The notes: a model not told the origin generated them from the letters alone. A DNA stretch of 35,560 bases from Bacteroides sp. (GCA_011056635.1 DSEO01000379.1:1-35560), one strand, 5' to 3'; positions 8,864 through 17,711 are shown, counted from the stretch's first letter. Made by a program: numbers and translations.

Positions 8864-10360
8864 AATTGGCTTCCATCCGCGTCACACGCTGGTTCTTGCG
8901 GTACTGGTAGCGGATCCCGCCGTAGATCAGGACCAGCAGGATCGGCAGCAAAAAATTGAGCCATTTGAGCAGGGTCCTTGTGGAATCCTCCATCTGTTTG
9001 ATGGGCCTTGAACTGACTCCCTTGGTTCGCAGCTCGATCAGTCCGGTATCATCACTCAGCCAGTCGATGCTGTTCACCAGGAGGTTGATGTTGTCCGGGT
9101 TCACCTGCTGACCATTCTCATTGACAGCGAAATCGCCATCGGCGACGACCACCATCTTGCTGAAGGCCTCTCCCGCCAGGGATCCTTCCAGCACGGCTCC
9201 CAGCACCTGGCTCTGCAGCGGGAAATCGGCCCGGGACCAGCGCCGCTGGAAATTGAAATACTGCGGGGCGGGCTGGGTGCCTGAAAGCTCCGAGCTGAAC
9301 ATAACCGGGGTGAAGGTGATGGTTGAATCGCCCATGAAATCGATGGTGCTGGCAAACGGTAAAATCACCTCTTCCAGTCCCTGTGTGAGGGGATGGTCTG
9401 AGAATTTGTTAATGCGGGGGATGTAAGGGATGGCGATGCTGGAGATCTGGATGGCATTCCCGATCTGTTGCTGCATGGTGGCCTGCACGCAGTTCTGGTC
9501 CACCAGGAAATTTTCGTTCACATGGATCCCTTTTTCCAGGAGCCAGGATTCCAGCCCGGTGGTCAGTCCGCTCCCGAATCCACGCTGCAGATCACCCTCC
9601 ACCCGGTTCAGCGCAACCAGCAGGTTCCCTCCGCGGGCAAGGAAATTATCCAGCTGGCTGAATACCTGCTGCGGGATGGAATCGGTGGGACGGATAATGG
9701 CCAGGGATCTGATGTGGAAGGGAATGGTGGTTGAGTCGGTGACGCTCACGTTCTCCACGGTGTAAAGGATCCCCAGTTCCTGGCTGGCCTGGGCCAGCTG
9801 GTTCAGTGAGGGTTCTCCATGTCCCTGCAGGATACCCACCGATGGTTTGTCCACCACGGCCAGCTTCCTGATGGCAGTGGAGAGGGTGTACTCCATGGCC
9901 AGTCCGGGTTCCACCAGCGGAATGACCTCCTTTCTGTCCCCCAGGCTCAGCAAGGCGCCCATGTATGCCCGCTGCTGCTTCATCTGGTCCTTTTCACGCA
10001 CGTTGATCATCACGGGCTGGATCCCGTTTTGCATGGCTTCCCGCTCAAGTTCTTCGTCCTCACCGGGACTGATAAAATCGTAGACCACCATCTGCCCGGA
10101 GATTTTGCCGTATTCCACCAGCATTTCCCTGAAATCATCCCGGGTCTTGATCAACTGGGGGGGATATCCTCGCTGAAATAAGCTTTCACGGTGATCGGTT
10201 CGTCCAGATCCTTCAGGATGTTTTTTGTGGCTTTGCTCAGGGTATACCGCCTGTTTTCGGTAAGGTCCAGCCTGAAAAAATACTGTTCCGAAAGGAGGTT
10301 CACCAGCACAATGATCAGGACAAACAGCAGGATGGACAGGGTGAGGTTCTTTGTTTTCAT
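8856..10360 (-). pseudogene. gldG: gldG, gliding-type ABC transporter auxiliary protein, split by a frameshift
   Basis: Two frames together encode one GldG. The N-terminal 69 residues (ATG at 10360, GTG at 10369 also possible) contain the membrane helix and LTENRRYTLSKATKNIL, then stop at the TGA at 10151 right after SEDIPPS. The C-terminal frame continues from the same point as LIKTRDDFREMLVEYGKISG and runs to 8856, ending in a second helix (FLLPILLVLIYGG). One extra base in the run of seven Gs at 10157-10163 would give a continuous ...SEDIPPQLIKTRDDF..., which reads as normal GldG. The total of about 500 residues is near the family size. So this is a sequencing or assembly indel, a genuine mutation, or a slippage-expressed gene. 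GldG works with the GldA ATPase and GldF permease, classically in gliding motility and here possibly another envelope role. Confidence 0.85.
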
Positions 10361-10373
10361 CTTGATCACAGAT

Positions 10374-11099
10374 TTAGACTTGAAGATTTCTTCTGGCCAG
10401 GGACACCTCGGAGAGGAACAGTCCCAGGACGATCAGCGAAAGAAAGTACACCAGGTCGCCACTGTCCAGCACCCCCCGCGATATGCTGTCGAAATGCTCA
10501 CGCATGCTCAGGCTGTGGAACAGTCGCCCCGTAAAACCTCTGAAGCCCGATGCAAGCATTCCGAAGAAAAGGTGGAAGAAGATCCCGATAAAGAGTGCCG
10601 TGAGATAGGCAACGATCTGGTTCCTGGTGATGCTGCTTGCCCACATGCCGATGCTGATATAGGCCCCGCTCATGAGGATCAGGCCCAGATACCCGCAGAT
10701 CACCGCGCCCACGTCCAGATTCCCGATGCTGCCGATGGTGATCACATAGGGAACGGTGAACGCAAGGGCTACCATGATCAGGAGCAATGTAGAAAGGAAT
10801 TTACCGATAATCACCTGCCTGTCGGTCACCGCCCTGGTCAGCAGCAGTTCAATGGTCCCCGAGCGGATCTCTTCTGCCAGCAGCCGCATGGTGAGCGCCG
10901 GGATGAAGAAGAAGAGTGTCCAGTATGCAATGGAGAAAAACGCCCCCAGGCTGGCCTGCCCGATGAGGAATACATCCGTTCCGAACAGCCAGGTGAAAAA
11001 GCCGCTGATCCCAAGGAACAGGATCAGCATGACGTAGGCGATCAGGGAGTCGAAAAATGAGCCAAATTCTCTCTTTGTCATTATCCAGATGGTACGCAT
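10374..11099 (-). CDS. gldF: GldF, ABC-2 type permease
   Basis: This is 241 residues with six predicted membrane helices and almost no soluble domain, the usual size and form of GldF. The segment FIPALTMRLLAEEIRSGTIELLLTRAV is the classic ABC-2 permease stretch (MR...EE...GT.E.L...) seen in GldF and NosY-type permeases. It lies 21 bases after gldA and 13 bases before the gldG ATG, so the three are cotranscribed. It forms the membrane channel of the GldA-GldF-GldG transporter, whose substrate is not known. Confidence 0.92.
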   Translation of the reverse strand: MRTIWIMTKREFGSFFDSLIAYVMLILFLGISGFFTWLFGTDVFLIGQASLGAFFSIAYWTLFFFIPALTMRLLAEEIRSGTIELLLTRAVTDRQVIIGKFLSTLLLIMVALAFTVPYVITIGSIGNLDVGAVICGYLGLILMSGAYISIGMWASSITRNQIVAYLTALFIGIFFHLFFGMLASGFRGFTGRLFHSLSMREHFDSISRGVLDSGDLVYFLSLIVLGLFLSEVSLARRNLQV

Positions 11100-11120
11100 G
11101 GGTTTGGTTTTTAATCTATA

Positions 11121-12050
11121 TTAATTGGTGGTGAGCTTGCGGAAAATATCCTCCAGTTTCGTCTCGAAGGGGATCATTTCCGTCAGCATCCATTGCTGCT
11201 CCACGCAGAGCCGGAATACTTCCCGGGCAGCGCTGGTTCCCGGATGGCACTGGATCTCAAAGCGGTCCTTTTTACCGTCCACAAATCCCACCTGGCTGGT
11301 TGAATCCAGTTTCTGAAGGGCTTTGAAAATGGTGTTGGGTTCTCCGTCTTCGATCCGAACCCGAAGGATTTCCGCACCACTTGCCTGTTTCCTGAGCAGC
11401 CCGGAGGTTCCGTCCGCCACGATCTTTCCCCGGTTGATGATCAGGATGCGGTCACAGGTGGCTTCCACTTCCGGGAGGATGTGTGTGCTGAGGATGACGG
11501 TCTTGTGCCTGCCCAGTTCCCGGATGAGTTTCCTGATCTCCACGATCTGGTTGGGATCCAGTCCCGAGGTCGGTTCGTCCATGATCAGGATATCCGGGTC
11601 ATGGATCATGGCCTGTGCCAGTCCCACCCGCTGCCGGAATCCTTTTGACAGTTCACCGATCTTTTTATGTTTTTCCGGATTGAGGCCGGTGATGCGGATC
11701 ATTTCGATAATTCTTGGAAAGACTTCTTCCTTCGGGATCCCCTGCAGACCTGCCACATATTCCAGGTAATCGATCACCGGCATGTCCGGGTACAGGGGAT
11801 TGTTTTCAGGCAGGTAGCCGATATGCCGTTTGATCTCGTCGGCATGATCCTCCAGCAGCTTCCCTCCGATATAAATGTTTCCTTCCGTTGGAGCGATGAA
11901 GCCGGTAATCATGCGCATGGTGGTTGTCTTTCCGGCACCGTTGGGACCAAGGAATCCTACGATTTCGCCGGTCCTGACCTCGAAGGAGATCCGGTCAACG
12001 GCCCGTTGTCCGCCATATTTTTTTGTGAGGTTCTCTATTCTGATATCCAT
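11121..12050 (-). CDS. gldA: GldA, ABC transporter ATP-binding protein
   Basis: This is 309 residues. The Walker A motif GPNGAGKTT is at 35-43, the signature LSKGFRQRVGLAQA at about 134-147, Walker B ILIMDEP at about 154-160, then the D-loop (SGLDPNQ) and the switch histidine in ILSTHI. The C-terminal domain beyond residue 220 (LRVRIEDGEPN) is typical of GldA. It energises the GldF/GldG complex. The ATG at 12050 is preceded by AGGAG with good spacing. It is the first gene of the gldA-gldF-gldG-DUF4340 unit. Many Bacteroidota that do not glide also keep these genes, so motility cannot be inferred from this alone. Confidence 0.93.
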   Translation of the reverse strand: MDIRIENLTKKYGGQRAVDRISFEVRTGEIVGFLGPNGAGKTTTMRMITGFIAPTEGNIYIGGKLLEDHADEIKRHIGYLPENNPLYPDMPVIDYLEYVAGLQGIPKEEVFPRIIEMIRITGLNPEKHKKIGELSKGFRQRVGLAQAMIHDPDILIMDEPTSGLDPNQIVEIRKLIRELGRHKTVILSTHILPEVEATCDRILIINRGKIVADGTSGLLRKQASGAEILRVRIEDGEPNTIFKALQKLDSTSQVGFVDGKKDRFEIQCHPGTSAAREVFRLCVEQQWMLTEMIPFETKLEDIFRKLTTN

Positions 12051-12152
12051 GTGTCTCCTGGATAAGTTAAAAAAATGTGGTTTGCTGAACGGCGATAAAA
12101 ATAATAAATCCCGGCTTTTCCTGCCAGGTGACCCCTTTGCATTTTAACTTAC

Positions 12153-12183
12153 TTTAACATTCTTCCTGAAAGCATTATCTTTG
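12153..12183 (+). promoter_or_regulatory. Bacteroidota-type promoter before the 12223 gene
   Basis: TATCTTTG at 12176-12183 is an exact match to the -7 consensus TAnnTTTG. TTTA at 12153-12156, exactly 19 bases upstream, fits the -33 TTTG with one mismatch. Transcription would start near 12190, giving a leader of about 33 bases. The rest of the 12051-12222 gap is AT-rich and I see no other element in it. Confidence 0.65.
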
Positions 12184-12222
12184 TCCGTGCGGAATCTGTG
12201 TTAATCAATACATGGTAAAAGA

Positions 12223-13020
12223 ATGAAGACTTTGAGACTCCTTACGATCCTGCTGGCGGTCTCCCTGGCGACCGTCTCCATCTTCGGGGGCTTCGTGCCC
12301 GGAACCTATGCACGTGATGCGGCTTCCATGGCTGCACAGGGAACGGGACAGGACCTGGTGGACCTGTTCCTGGTGGTTCCTTTGCTGCTGCTTTCCTTCC
12401 TGCTGTTCAGCAAAGGGAGCCGGGTGGCAACCCTGATTTACGGGGGGACCCTCCTGTACATCCTCTATTCGTTCGTCATCTACTGTTTCGGGGTCCATTT
12501 CAACAGGCTGTTCCTGGTGTACTGCGCCACCCTGGGACTCTCACTGTACGCCTTCATCCTGTTCATGACCCAGATCAGGAAGCAGCGCCTGGAAGGCTGG
12601 TTTGCAGGTGCTCCTGTAAAGTGGGTGGCAGGATACCTTTTTTTCGTGGCTGTGGTTTTTTATATCCTCTGGCTCAGTTCCCTGGTCCCGGCCATCATCC
12701 AAGATACCGTGCCGAGGGATGTGGCCGGGTATGGTCTCCTGGTCAACCCGGTGCACGTAATTGATATGGCGTTCGCATTGCCGGGACTGATCCTGGGATC
12801 GGTGCTCCTGTGGAAGGGAAAAGCCACCGGCTACCTGATCGCTTCCATTGCACTGGTGTTCATGATCCTGCTTACCATTGCCCTGGCAGGAATGGTGATC
12901 ATGCTGTTTGTCAGGGATATCAGCGAGGATTATACGGTAGCCATGGTATTTGCAGCGCTGACGTTGACCAGTATTGTATTTTCCGTCCTGTTTTTCAGAA
13001 AAATAAAACCGGCGGTTTAG
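12223..13020 (+). CDS. integral membrane protein with about eight helices, unknown function
   Basis: This is 265 residues, mostly hydrophobic. Predicted membrane segments are at roughly 5-24, 45-63, 68-88, 93-115, 133-155, 177-197, 201-229 and 237-258. There is a short charged loop after helix 4 (QIRKQRLEGWFAG) and a periplasmic or cytoplasmic loop near 157-175 (IIQDTVPRDVAG). I recognise no transporter or enzyme motif. It stands alone between the gld operon, which diverges from it, and a convergent gene, and has its own promoter. Confidence 0.8.
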   Translation: MKTLRLLTILLAVSLATVSIFGGFVPGTYARDAASMAAQGTGQDLVDLFLVVPLLLLSFLLFSKGSRVATLIYGGTLLYILYSFVIYCFGVHFNRLFLVYCATLGLSLYAFILFMTQIRKQRLEGWFAGAPVKWVAGYLFFVAVVFYILWLSSLVPAIIQDTVPRDVAGYGLLVNPVHVIDMAFALPGLILGSVLLWKGKATGYLIASIALVFMILLTIALAGMVIMLFVRDISEDYTVAMVFAALTLTSIVFSVLFFRKIKPAV

Positions 13021-13064
13021 GGCGATTACATCCCGTTTCCTGTTGTCCGGGAAAAATACTTTCG

Positions 13065-14189
13065 TCAGGTCAGCGATTTGCCGTATATCCTGGATCTCCG
13101 GTGCTGCCGGGTATCAAAATACCGCCAGAAACTCTGCACCTTGACGTTCACTTCCAGTTCACTGTTCGACTCTGCATACTTGATTCCCCGGTCGATGGCG
13201 ATCTGGGTCAGGTCGGTCATAAAAATGGAATTGATCCCCTTGCTCTGGTATTCCGGCAGCACACCCACCAGCAATATGTCAAGCCTTTCGGGATTTCGCA
13301 TTGCTTTCATGATGTGATACCAGCCCGTCGGGAATATCCTGCCTCTTGCTTTCTGGAAGGCCAGGGAAAGGGAGGGGACAGAGATCTGGAATCCCAGAAC
13401 CCGGTCGTTTTCATCCAAGACTGCCGTCACGTAATCGGGCTTGATGAATGAGAAATACCGCTTCACAAAATAGGCAATCTGTTTCTCGCTGAGCTTTGTG
13501 AATCCGTACAGGGGTTCGTAGGCTTCGTTGACCACCCGGAACACGGAATCGGCATAGGGAAGCATTTCTTTTGTCGAGGCTGCTTTCAGCGTGTGCAATT
13601 TGTAGCGTTCCACGATCAGATCCCTTAATTTCAGTGCTTTTTCCGGGATCTGTTCGGGTACCTTCACCTCGTATTCCACATAGTCGATCTCTTTCCCGTA
13701 GCCATTTGCTTCCAGGTGATCCGGATAATACGGGTAGTTATGGACCCCCGAAAAAGTAGGCATCTCTTCATATCCTTTTACCAGCATTCCCTGCCGCTCA
13801 AAGGTGGTGAATCCCATGGGACCGATGATCTTTTCCATGCCCTTCGAAATGGCCCACTGTTCTATAGCTCCGAGCAGCTGTGAGGAAACCTGCCTGTCGT
13901 CGATGGTTTCGAAATAGCAGAACCTGGCCTCCTTTTTCCCCCATTGCTCCACGAACCTGTGGTTGATGATCCCCGCGATCCTTCCCACAGGTTTCCCGTC
14001 CCTGAATGCGAGGAGGAATTTGGTGTCGCAGTGCTCGAAGGCAGGATTCCTGTCACGTCTGAGTGTATTCATCTCCCCCGAGATCAGGGGAGGGATCCAG
14101 TACATGCTGTGGCGGTAATGTGTATAAGGGAAGCGGACAAATTTTCTCAGGTCCCGGTGTGTGATGACTTCTTTCAGCTGGATGGACAT
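13065..14189 (-). CDS. GNAT-like acyltransferase of the YghO type
   Basis: This is 374 residues from the ATG at 14189, eight bases after the stop of the upstream gene; an earlier frame opening at 14240 would overlap that gene and lacks support. The N-terminal half contains PYTHYRHSMYWIPPLISGEM and GRIAGIINHRF; then IIGPMGFTTFERQGMLVKGY; the C-terminal half has ILLVGVLPEYQSKGINSIF, which resembles the acetyl-CoA-binding segment (V.PEYQ.KG) of GNAT folds. Related Bacteroidota proteins are annotated as YghO-like or GNAT-family N-acetyltransferase without a known substrate. It is likely cotranscribed with the CoA-dehydratase gene. Confidence 0.75.
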   Translation of the reverse strand: MSIQLKEVITHRDLRKFVRFPYTHYRHSMYWIPPLISGEMNTLRRDRNPAFEHCDTKFLLAFRDGKPVGRIAGIINHRFVEQWGKKEARFCYFETIDDRQVSSQLLGAIEQWAISKGMEKIIGPMGFTTFERQGMLVKGYEEMPTFSGVHNYPYYPDHLEANGYGKEIDYVEYEVKVPEQIPEKALKLRDLIVERYKLHTLKAASTKEMLPYADSVFRVVNEAYEPLYGFTKLSEKQIAYFVKRYFSFIKPDYVTAVLDENDRVLGFQISVPSLSLAFQKARGRIFPTGWYHIMKAMRNPERLDILLVGVLPEYQSKGINSIFMTDLTQIAIDRGIKYAESNSELEVNVKVQSFWRYFDTRQHRRSRIYGKSLT

Positions 14190-14197
14190 GGACTTTG

Positions 14198-15670
14198 TTA
14201 TTTGTATTCCTGGCTCATACGCTGGATACAGTTCTTGCAATCATTCATGGCTCTCAGGCTGTTACCGTATATGGCCACTTTCTCTGCCTCTTTATTCCCT
14301 CCCCCGTGTTTGGAACCGAACTGCAGCAACCCACCCTCATTGGAAGCCACCATGACCCGGATCAGTTCATTGAGGGCATACTGGTCCTCTATGCTGACAC
14401 CTTTTTTGCGGGTGAGCAGCTTTTCCATGCGGTCCCTGAGATCCTTGTTCTCCAGCAGCGTTTCATAGGGCAGATTGGGAGGGAGACCTCCGGCCATGTC
14501 CTGGAGGGTGCTGATGGCTTTGTGGAAATTCTCACTGGAGATGTATTTTCCCATGTTTGCAAAGATCGGGTCGGGCATCATTGCACCGCTTTCCGTTTCC
14601 TGGGCATCCTCAATGGCTGCCTTGCACAATCCCCTTACCGTAATGGCGGTCTTATAGATTTCGAAGACCTTCTCGGAATTGTTGCTCAGAAAATATTCTC
14701 CCTTTGTGCCGTTGTATTCCGAGATCAGCATGGCCGCCCCGGTCATGTTTTCATAAACTGCCGGTTTACAGGCCGTGTAAGCAAAGCGGTGCAGATTGGC
14801 AAATATGTTGGCAAAAGTGGCTGCAAACCGGAACTCCCCGCACAGAAAGACCCGTTCTTTGGGCACAAACACATTGTTAAAAACAATCATGCCCTCCTTG
14901 TTCAGGTATTTTTTCCCGTGGGTGGGACTCATCTTTCCTTTCAGGGATTTGATTTCCGGACCGAGCACATAGATTTCCACCCCTTCCGTGTCGGCTGGTA
15001 CCGCAAAGGCCACCGCACAGTCAGCATTGTCCTTGTTATACTGAAGACCGGGAATGACGATGATCTCTTCCGAATAAAGGCTCATGGTGATGGGGATCTT
15101 GATCCCGCTTACATAGATCCCTTCCTCGGTCTCCCTGACAATGTGCAAATAGCTGTCCTTCTCGTGTTGCTCTGACGGGGCCAGGCTCCTGTCCCCCTTT
15201 CCATCGGTGACCGCACCGCAGGGTGAGATGTCATTCTCCTGGATATATTTCAGGTACTTTTTAAACCGCTCATGGTAATCCGTCGCAAAATTATTGCTCT
15301 TATCCACCTTGTAGGTTCCCACGAACAGGGTATGCAATGCATCACCTCCCACACACCGCTGGGCACAGAATACTTCCTTTGCCAGGGTGTGGATCATCTG
15401 CTGTTTCTTTCTCATATCTTCCCTTGTCAGGGAAATATGGTTAAACCGGTTGATCACCTTGCCGGTGAAGGGAGAGGTGACGGTCATCATGTCCCTGTAT
15501 TTTTCATCCCTGGCAAGATCGTAACTGAGTGCAACCACATTCATCCCCTTCTGGATGTCTTCATCCTCATAAGGATTTTGCAGCAGTTGGTGCTTGATGA
15601 TGGAAGGTTGCATCTTCTTCAGTGCTTCCCTGTATTCATCGGATGTTCTGAGGGCTTCTTTCTCATTCAT
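14198..15670 (-). CDS. abfD: 4-hydroxybutyryl-CoA dehydratase / vinylacetyl-CoA isomerase
   Basis: This is 490 residues from the ATG at 15670, which has CGGAG about five bases upstream; the longer TTG-started frame to 15709 is less likely. The protein belongs to the 4-hydroxyphenylacetate 3-hydroxylase fold. It carries CAQRCVGGDALH (C102, C106) and HRFAYTAC (H294, C301). These reproduce the CxxxC and HxxxxxxC spacing of the [4Fe-4S] ligands known for the clostridial enzyme, which plain flavin monooxygenases lack. The enzyme converts 4-hydroxybutyryl-CoA to crotonyl-CoA with FAD and the cluster, in 4-aminobutyrate or succinate fermentation. No 4-hydroxybutyrate CoA-transferase or dehydrogenase is in the window, so the pathway must be completed elsewhere. 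Confidence 0.88.
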   Translation of the reverse strand: MNEKEALRTSDEYREALKKMQPSIIKHQLLQNPYEDEDIQKGMNVVALSYDLARDEKYRDMMTVTSPFTGKVINRFNHISLTREDMRKKQQMIHTLAKEVFCAQRCVGGDALHTLFVGTYKVDKSNNFATDYHERFKKYLKYIQENDISPCGAVTDGKGDRSLAPSEQHEKDSYLHIVRETEEGIYVSGIKIPITMSLYSEEIIVIPGLQYNKDNADCAVAFAVPADTEGVEIYVLGPEIKSLKGKMSPTHGKKYLNKEGMIVFNNVFVPKERVFLCGEFRFAATFANIFANLHRFAYTACKPAVYENMTGAAMLISEYNGTKGEYFLSNNSEKVFEIYKTAITVRGLCKAAIEDAQETESGAMMPDPIFANMGKYISSENFHKAISTLQDMAGGLPPNLPYETLLENKDLRDRMEKLLTRKKGVSIEDQYALNELIRVMVASNEGGLLQFGSKHGGGNKEAEKVAIYGNSLRAMNDCKNCIQRMSQEYK

Positions 15671-15745
15671 GCTCCGTAGGCTTTTAGGATTCGGGTCTAA
15701 ATAAAACAAAAATTACGGACCTGATACAGCATTTCCTGTTAAAAG

Positions 15746-16717
15746 TTAGGTTTCCATGGGAAATCTGAACAGCGGTTCGGTACGCAGTCCCATCTCCCTG
15801 ACCTCCCTGATCTCTTCTTCATCCAGGGGCTTGAAGTCAAGCGCAAGCCGGAGTCCCATGGAAAAAAAATCCTCGTGGCCCGGGGGGATGGCCGCTGTCA
15901 CAGGATGAGAAAGGGTAAACCTCAGTCCCTTTGCGGCTTCTTCTGCGTTGGGAAGCGGTTTGTACCAGGTTTTTTCATGGGTCCGTTCCTCACCTTCTTT
16001 CCACGGACGCCAGGCCATGGCTTTCAGAGCAAGGATACCCATTTCCTTCTCCTTGGCCCGCTCCATGACCTGGGGACCGAAATTCCCGGCATACCAGGTG
16101 GCAAAATTGAAGGGGAACAGGATGGTATCGAAATCGAACCGGTCCATCAGTGCCATGGCAGCCTCCACCGAATGGGCAGAGAAGCCCAGGAACCGGACCT
16201 TCCCTTCATCCCTGGCCTCCAGGAAAGTTTCCATGGCACCATCTTTGCTGAAGATGGTATCCACATCCTCCAGGGAGGTCACCGCATGCAACTGGTACAG
16301 GTCAAAATGACCGGTCTGCAGATTTTTCAGGGATTGTTCCAGTTCTCTTCTGGCACCTTCCTTTTTTCGCTCCCCTGTTTTACATGCCAGGAACACATCT
16401 TTCCTGTAAGGTTTCAGCGCGGGTCCCAGCATCAGTTCGGCATTCCCGTAGCTGGGGGCCACGTCAAAATAGTTGACCCCGTAATCAATGGCCTCCTTTA
16501 CGCGGGACGAAGCCTGTTCGGCCGTGGCATTCATCACCACAATGCCTCCGAAACCGATGACAGAGAGTTTTTCCCCGGTCCTTCCCAGGGAGCGTTTCTC
16601 GATTTTACCGCGTCTGATCACCCGGACAAGCGAGGTGAGATCTGCCGGGAACATGCTGACCAGGGGAACCGACATGGCGGAAATCCCGATAAATTTTCTT
16701 CTTTTCATCATGATCAT
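15746..16717 (-). CDS. Tat-exported aldo/keto reductase
   Basis: This is 323 residues. KRRKFIGIS at about 5-13 followed by a short hydrophobic stretch forms a twin-arginine signal, so the enzyme is probably folded with its cofactor and moved to the periplasm. The AKR barrel starts with RSLGRTGEKLSVIGFGG. The catalytic tetrad is visible: D85 and Y90 (FDVAPSYG), K113 (CKTGER), H144 (LHAV). The ATG at 16717 follows the YkuK-like gene by nine bases; the Met at residue 4 is an alternative start. Substrate unknown. Tat-linked aldo/keto reductases are frequent in polysaccharide-degrading Bacteroidota. Confidence 0.85.
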   Translation of the reverse strand: MIMMKRRKFIGISAMSVPLVSMFPADLTSLVRVIRRGKIEKRSLGRTGEKLSVIGFGGIVVMNATAEQASSRVKEAIDYGVNYFDVAPSYGNAELMLGPALKPYRKDVFLACKTGERKKEGARRELEQSLKNLQTGHFDLYQLHAVTSLEDVDTIFSKDGAMETFLEARDEGKVRFLGFSAHSVEAAMALMDRFDFDTILFPFNFATWYAGNFGPQVMERAKEKEMGILALKAMAWRPWKEGEERTHEKTWYKPLPNAEEAAKGLRFTLSHPVTAAIPPGHEDFFSMGLRLALDFKPLDEEEIREVREMGLRTEPLFRFPMET

Positions 16718-16726
16718 ATTGTGTGA

Positions 16727-17191
16727 TTATTTCAATAACCAGTCTGCTGCATGTGCGGCCCAGGCCTGCGGTTTCGACCTTACGCTGTAGCCCTGTCCGA
16801 TCAGGAAACCATTGGCGGCCGCATAGGCAATGTGGGATCCGAATTGTTTCAGGCTGTTGATATCCAGGTCAAGGAACAGGGTCCTGTCACCGATGATGGG
16901 TTTCACAAACGATGCAACCTCATTGGTCCTTTCAATTTCCGACCAGATCTTTGTGAAAAGGTCGCTGATCCTCGGTTTCTTTTCTTTGCTGTAAATATAG
17001 TGAACCCCGTTACCGGGATGCCTGAAACAAATGGTGGTCACGAACACGGTGGCCGGCTGCTTGCCTGCACTCCCTGAATTGGCCGAATCGGTACCCACAT
17101 AGACTTCCACCTCGGGATGTTCCGAGATATATTCCCTGATATAGGATTCCACATCCGCGATGAATCCACCGTTATAGAACCTGAACCTCAT
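16727..17191 (-). CDS. YkuK/DUF458-type RNase H-like protein
   Basis: This is 154 residues, the typical length of the family. EVYVGTDSANS at about 29-39 matches the acidic first strand of an RNase H-like fold. It is followed by VFVTTICFRHPGNGVHYIYSKEKK, IIGDRTLFLDLDIN and the C-terminal AAANGFLIGQGYSVRSKPQAW, all characteristic of DUF458 (YkuK). Members are cytoplasmic and predicted to be RNase H-related nucleases, but activity is not well established. It diverges from the NikR-like gene and leads the run of minus-strand genes down to 13065. Confidence 0.82.
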   Translation of the reverse strand: MRFRFYNGGFIADVESYIREYISEHPEVEVYVGTDSANSGSAGKQPATVFVTTICFRHPGNGVHYIYSKEKKPRISDLFTKIWSEIERTNEVASFVKPIIGDRTLFLDLDINSLKQFGSHIAYAAANGFLIGQGYSVRSKPQAWAAHAADWLLK

Positions 17192-17309
17192 GGAGTAAAA
17201 TTAAAAAAACCGCTGATCTTTTCAACCCGGAACAGGCAACTGTTTTTCTTCCCCGGAAATTATCTGTAAATTGTCCGTTCATCTCACCTTATCGTAAAAA
17301 GATGGTACG

Positions 17310-17711
17310 ATGTCAGTAGTAAGATTCGGGGTGTCGTTTGAACAGGATATACTGGATGCACTGGACGAGTATGTGAAGGAGAATAGGTTCGCCAACCGCT
17401 CCCAGGCGCTGCGGCAACTGGTCAACAAGCATATCGTGGAGAAGAAATGGCTGTGCAATAACCGGGTGGCCGGTGCGATCACCCTGGTTTACGATCACCA
17501 CAGGCGAGAAATCTCTGCGCACCTTGCCGGGATTGAGCGGGAGTACAGGGATGAGGTGCTTTCGGTGCAGCGCTTCACCCTCAACGAAAGTCACAGCCTG
17601 GAGGTCATTGCGGTGAACGGGATCTCTGCGCGCCTGACGGAGCTCTCCGACAGGCTGATCTCCGAAAAAGGCATCCTGCACGGTCGACTGATCATGACCA
17701 GGTTCGATTGA
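17310..17711 (+). CDS. NikR-like ribbon-helix-helix regulator lacking the nickel site
   Basis: This is 133 residues, the same length as NikR. The N-terminal ribbon-helix-helix (VVRFGVSFEQDILDALDEY, then NRSQALRQLV) is followed by the ACT-like metal-sensing domain (ITLVYDHHRREIS, LEVIAVNG, GILHGRL), so the fold and order are NikR. Aligned to the E. coli protein, however, the four high-affinity nickel ligands H76, H87, H89 and C95 correspond to R77, R88, T90 and S96 here. No HxHx5C pattern exists; the only cysteine is C49. It should still bind DNA and form a tetramer, but probably does not answer to nickel in the usual way. No nickel transporter or hydrogenase gene is adjacent. Its target may be its own promoter or the divergent YkuK gene. 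Confidence 0.85.
   Translation: MSVVRFGVSFEQDILDALDEYVKENRFANRSQALRQLVNKHIVEKKWLCNNRVAGAITLVYDHHRREISAHLAGIEREYRDEVLSVQRFTLNESHSLEVIAVNGISARLTELSDRLISEKGILHGRLIMTRFD

Noticed and set aside
8856-10154. The C-terminal gldG frame as an independent gene starting with TTG
   Set aside because: It lacks the membrane helix and N-terminal part needed for GldG, and the missing part is encoded directly upstream in the other frame.
10191-11060. Open frame of 289 codons opposite gldF and gldG
   Set aside because: Its translation is rich in Gln, Glu, Asp and His as the mirror of membrane-helix codons; no domain is visible.
13020-13065. Possible terminator between the convergent 12223 and 13065 genes
   Set aside because: Only a five-pair stem (TCCCG/CGGGA) with a 12-base loop and no proper T-run in either direction.
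14195-15175. Open frame of 326 codons opposite the CoA dehydratase
   Set aside because: Antisense to a gene with all catalytic motifs intact; no independent support.
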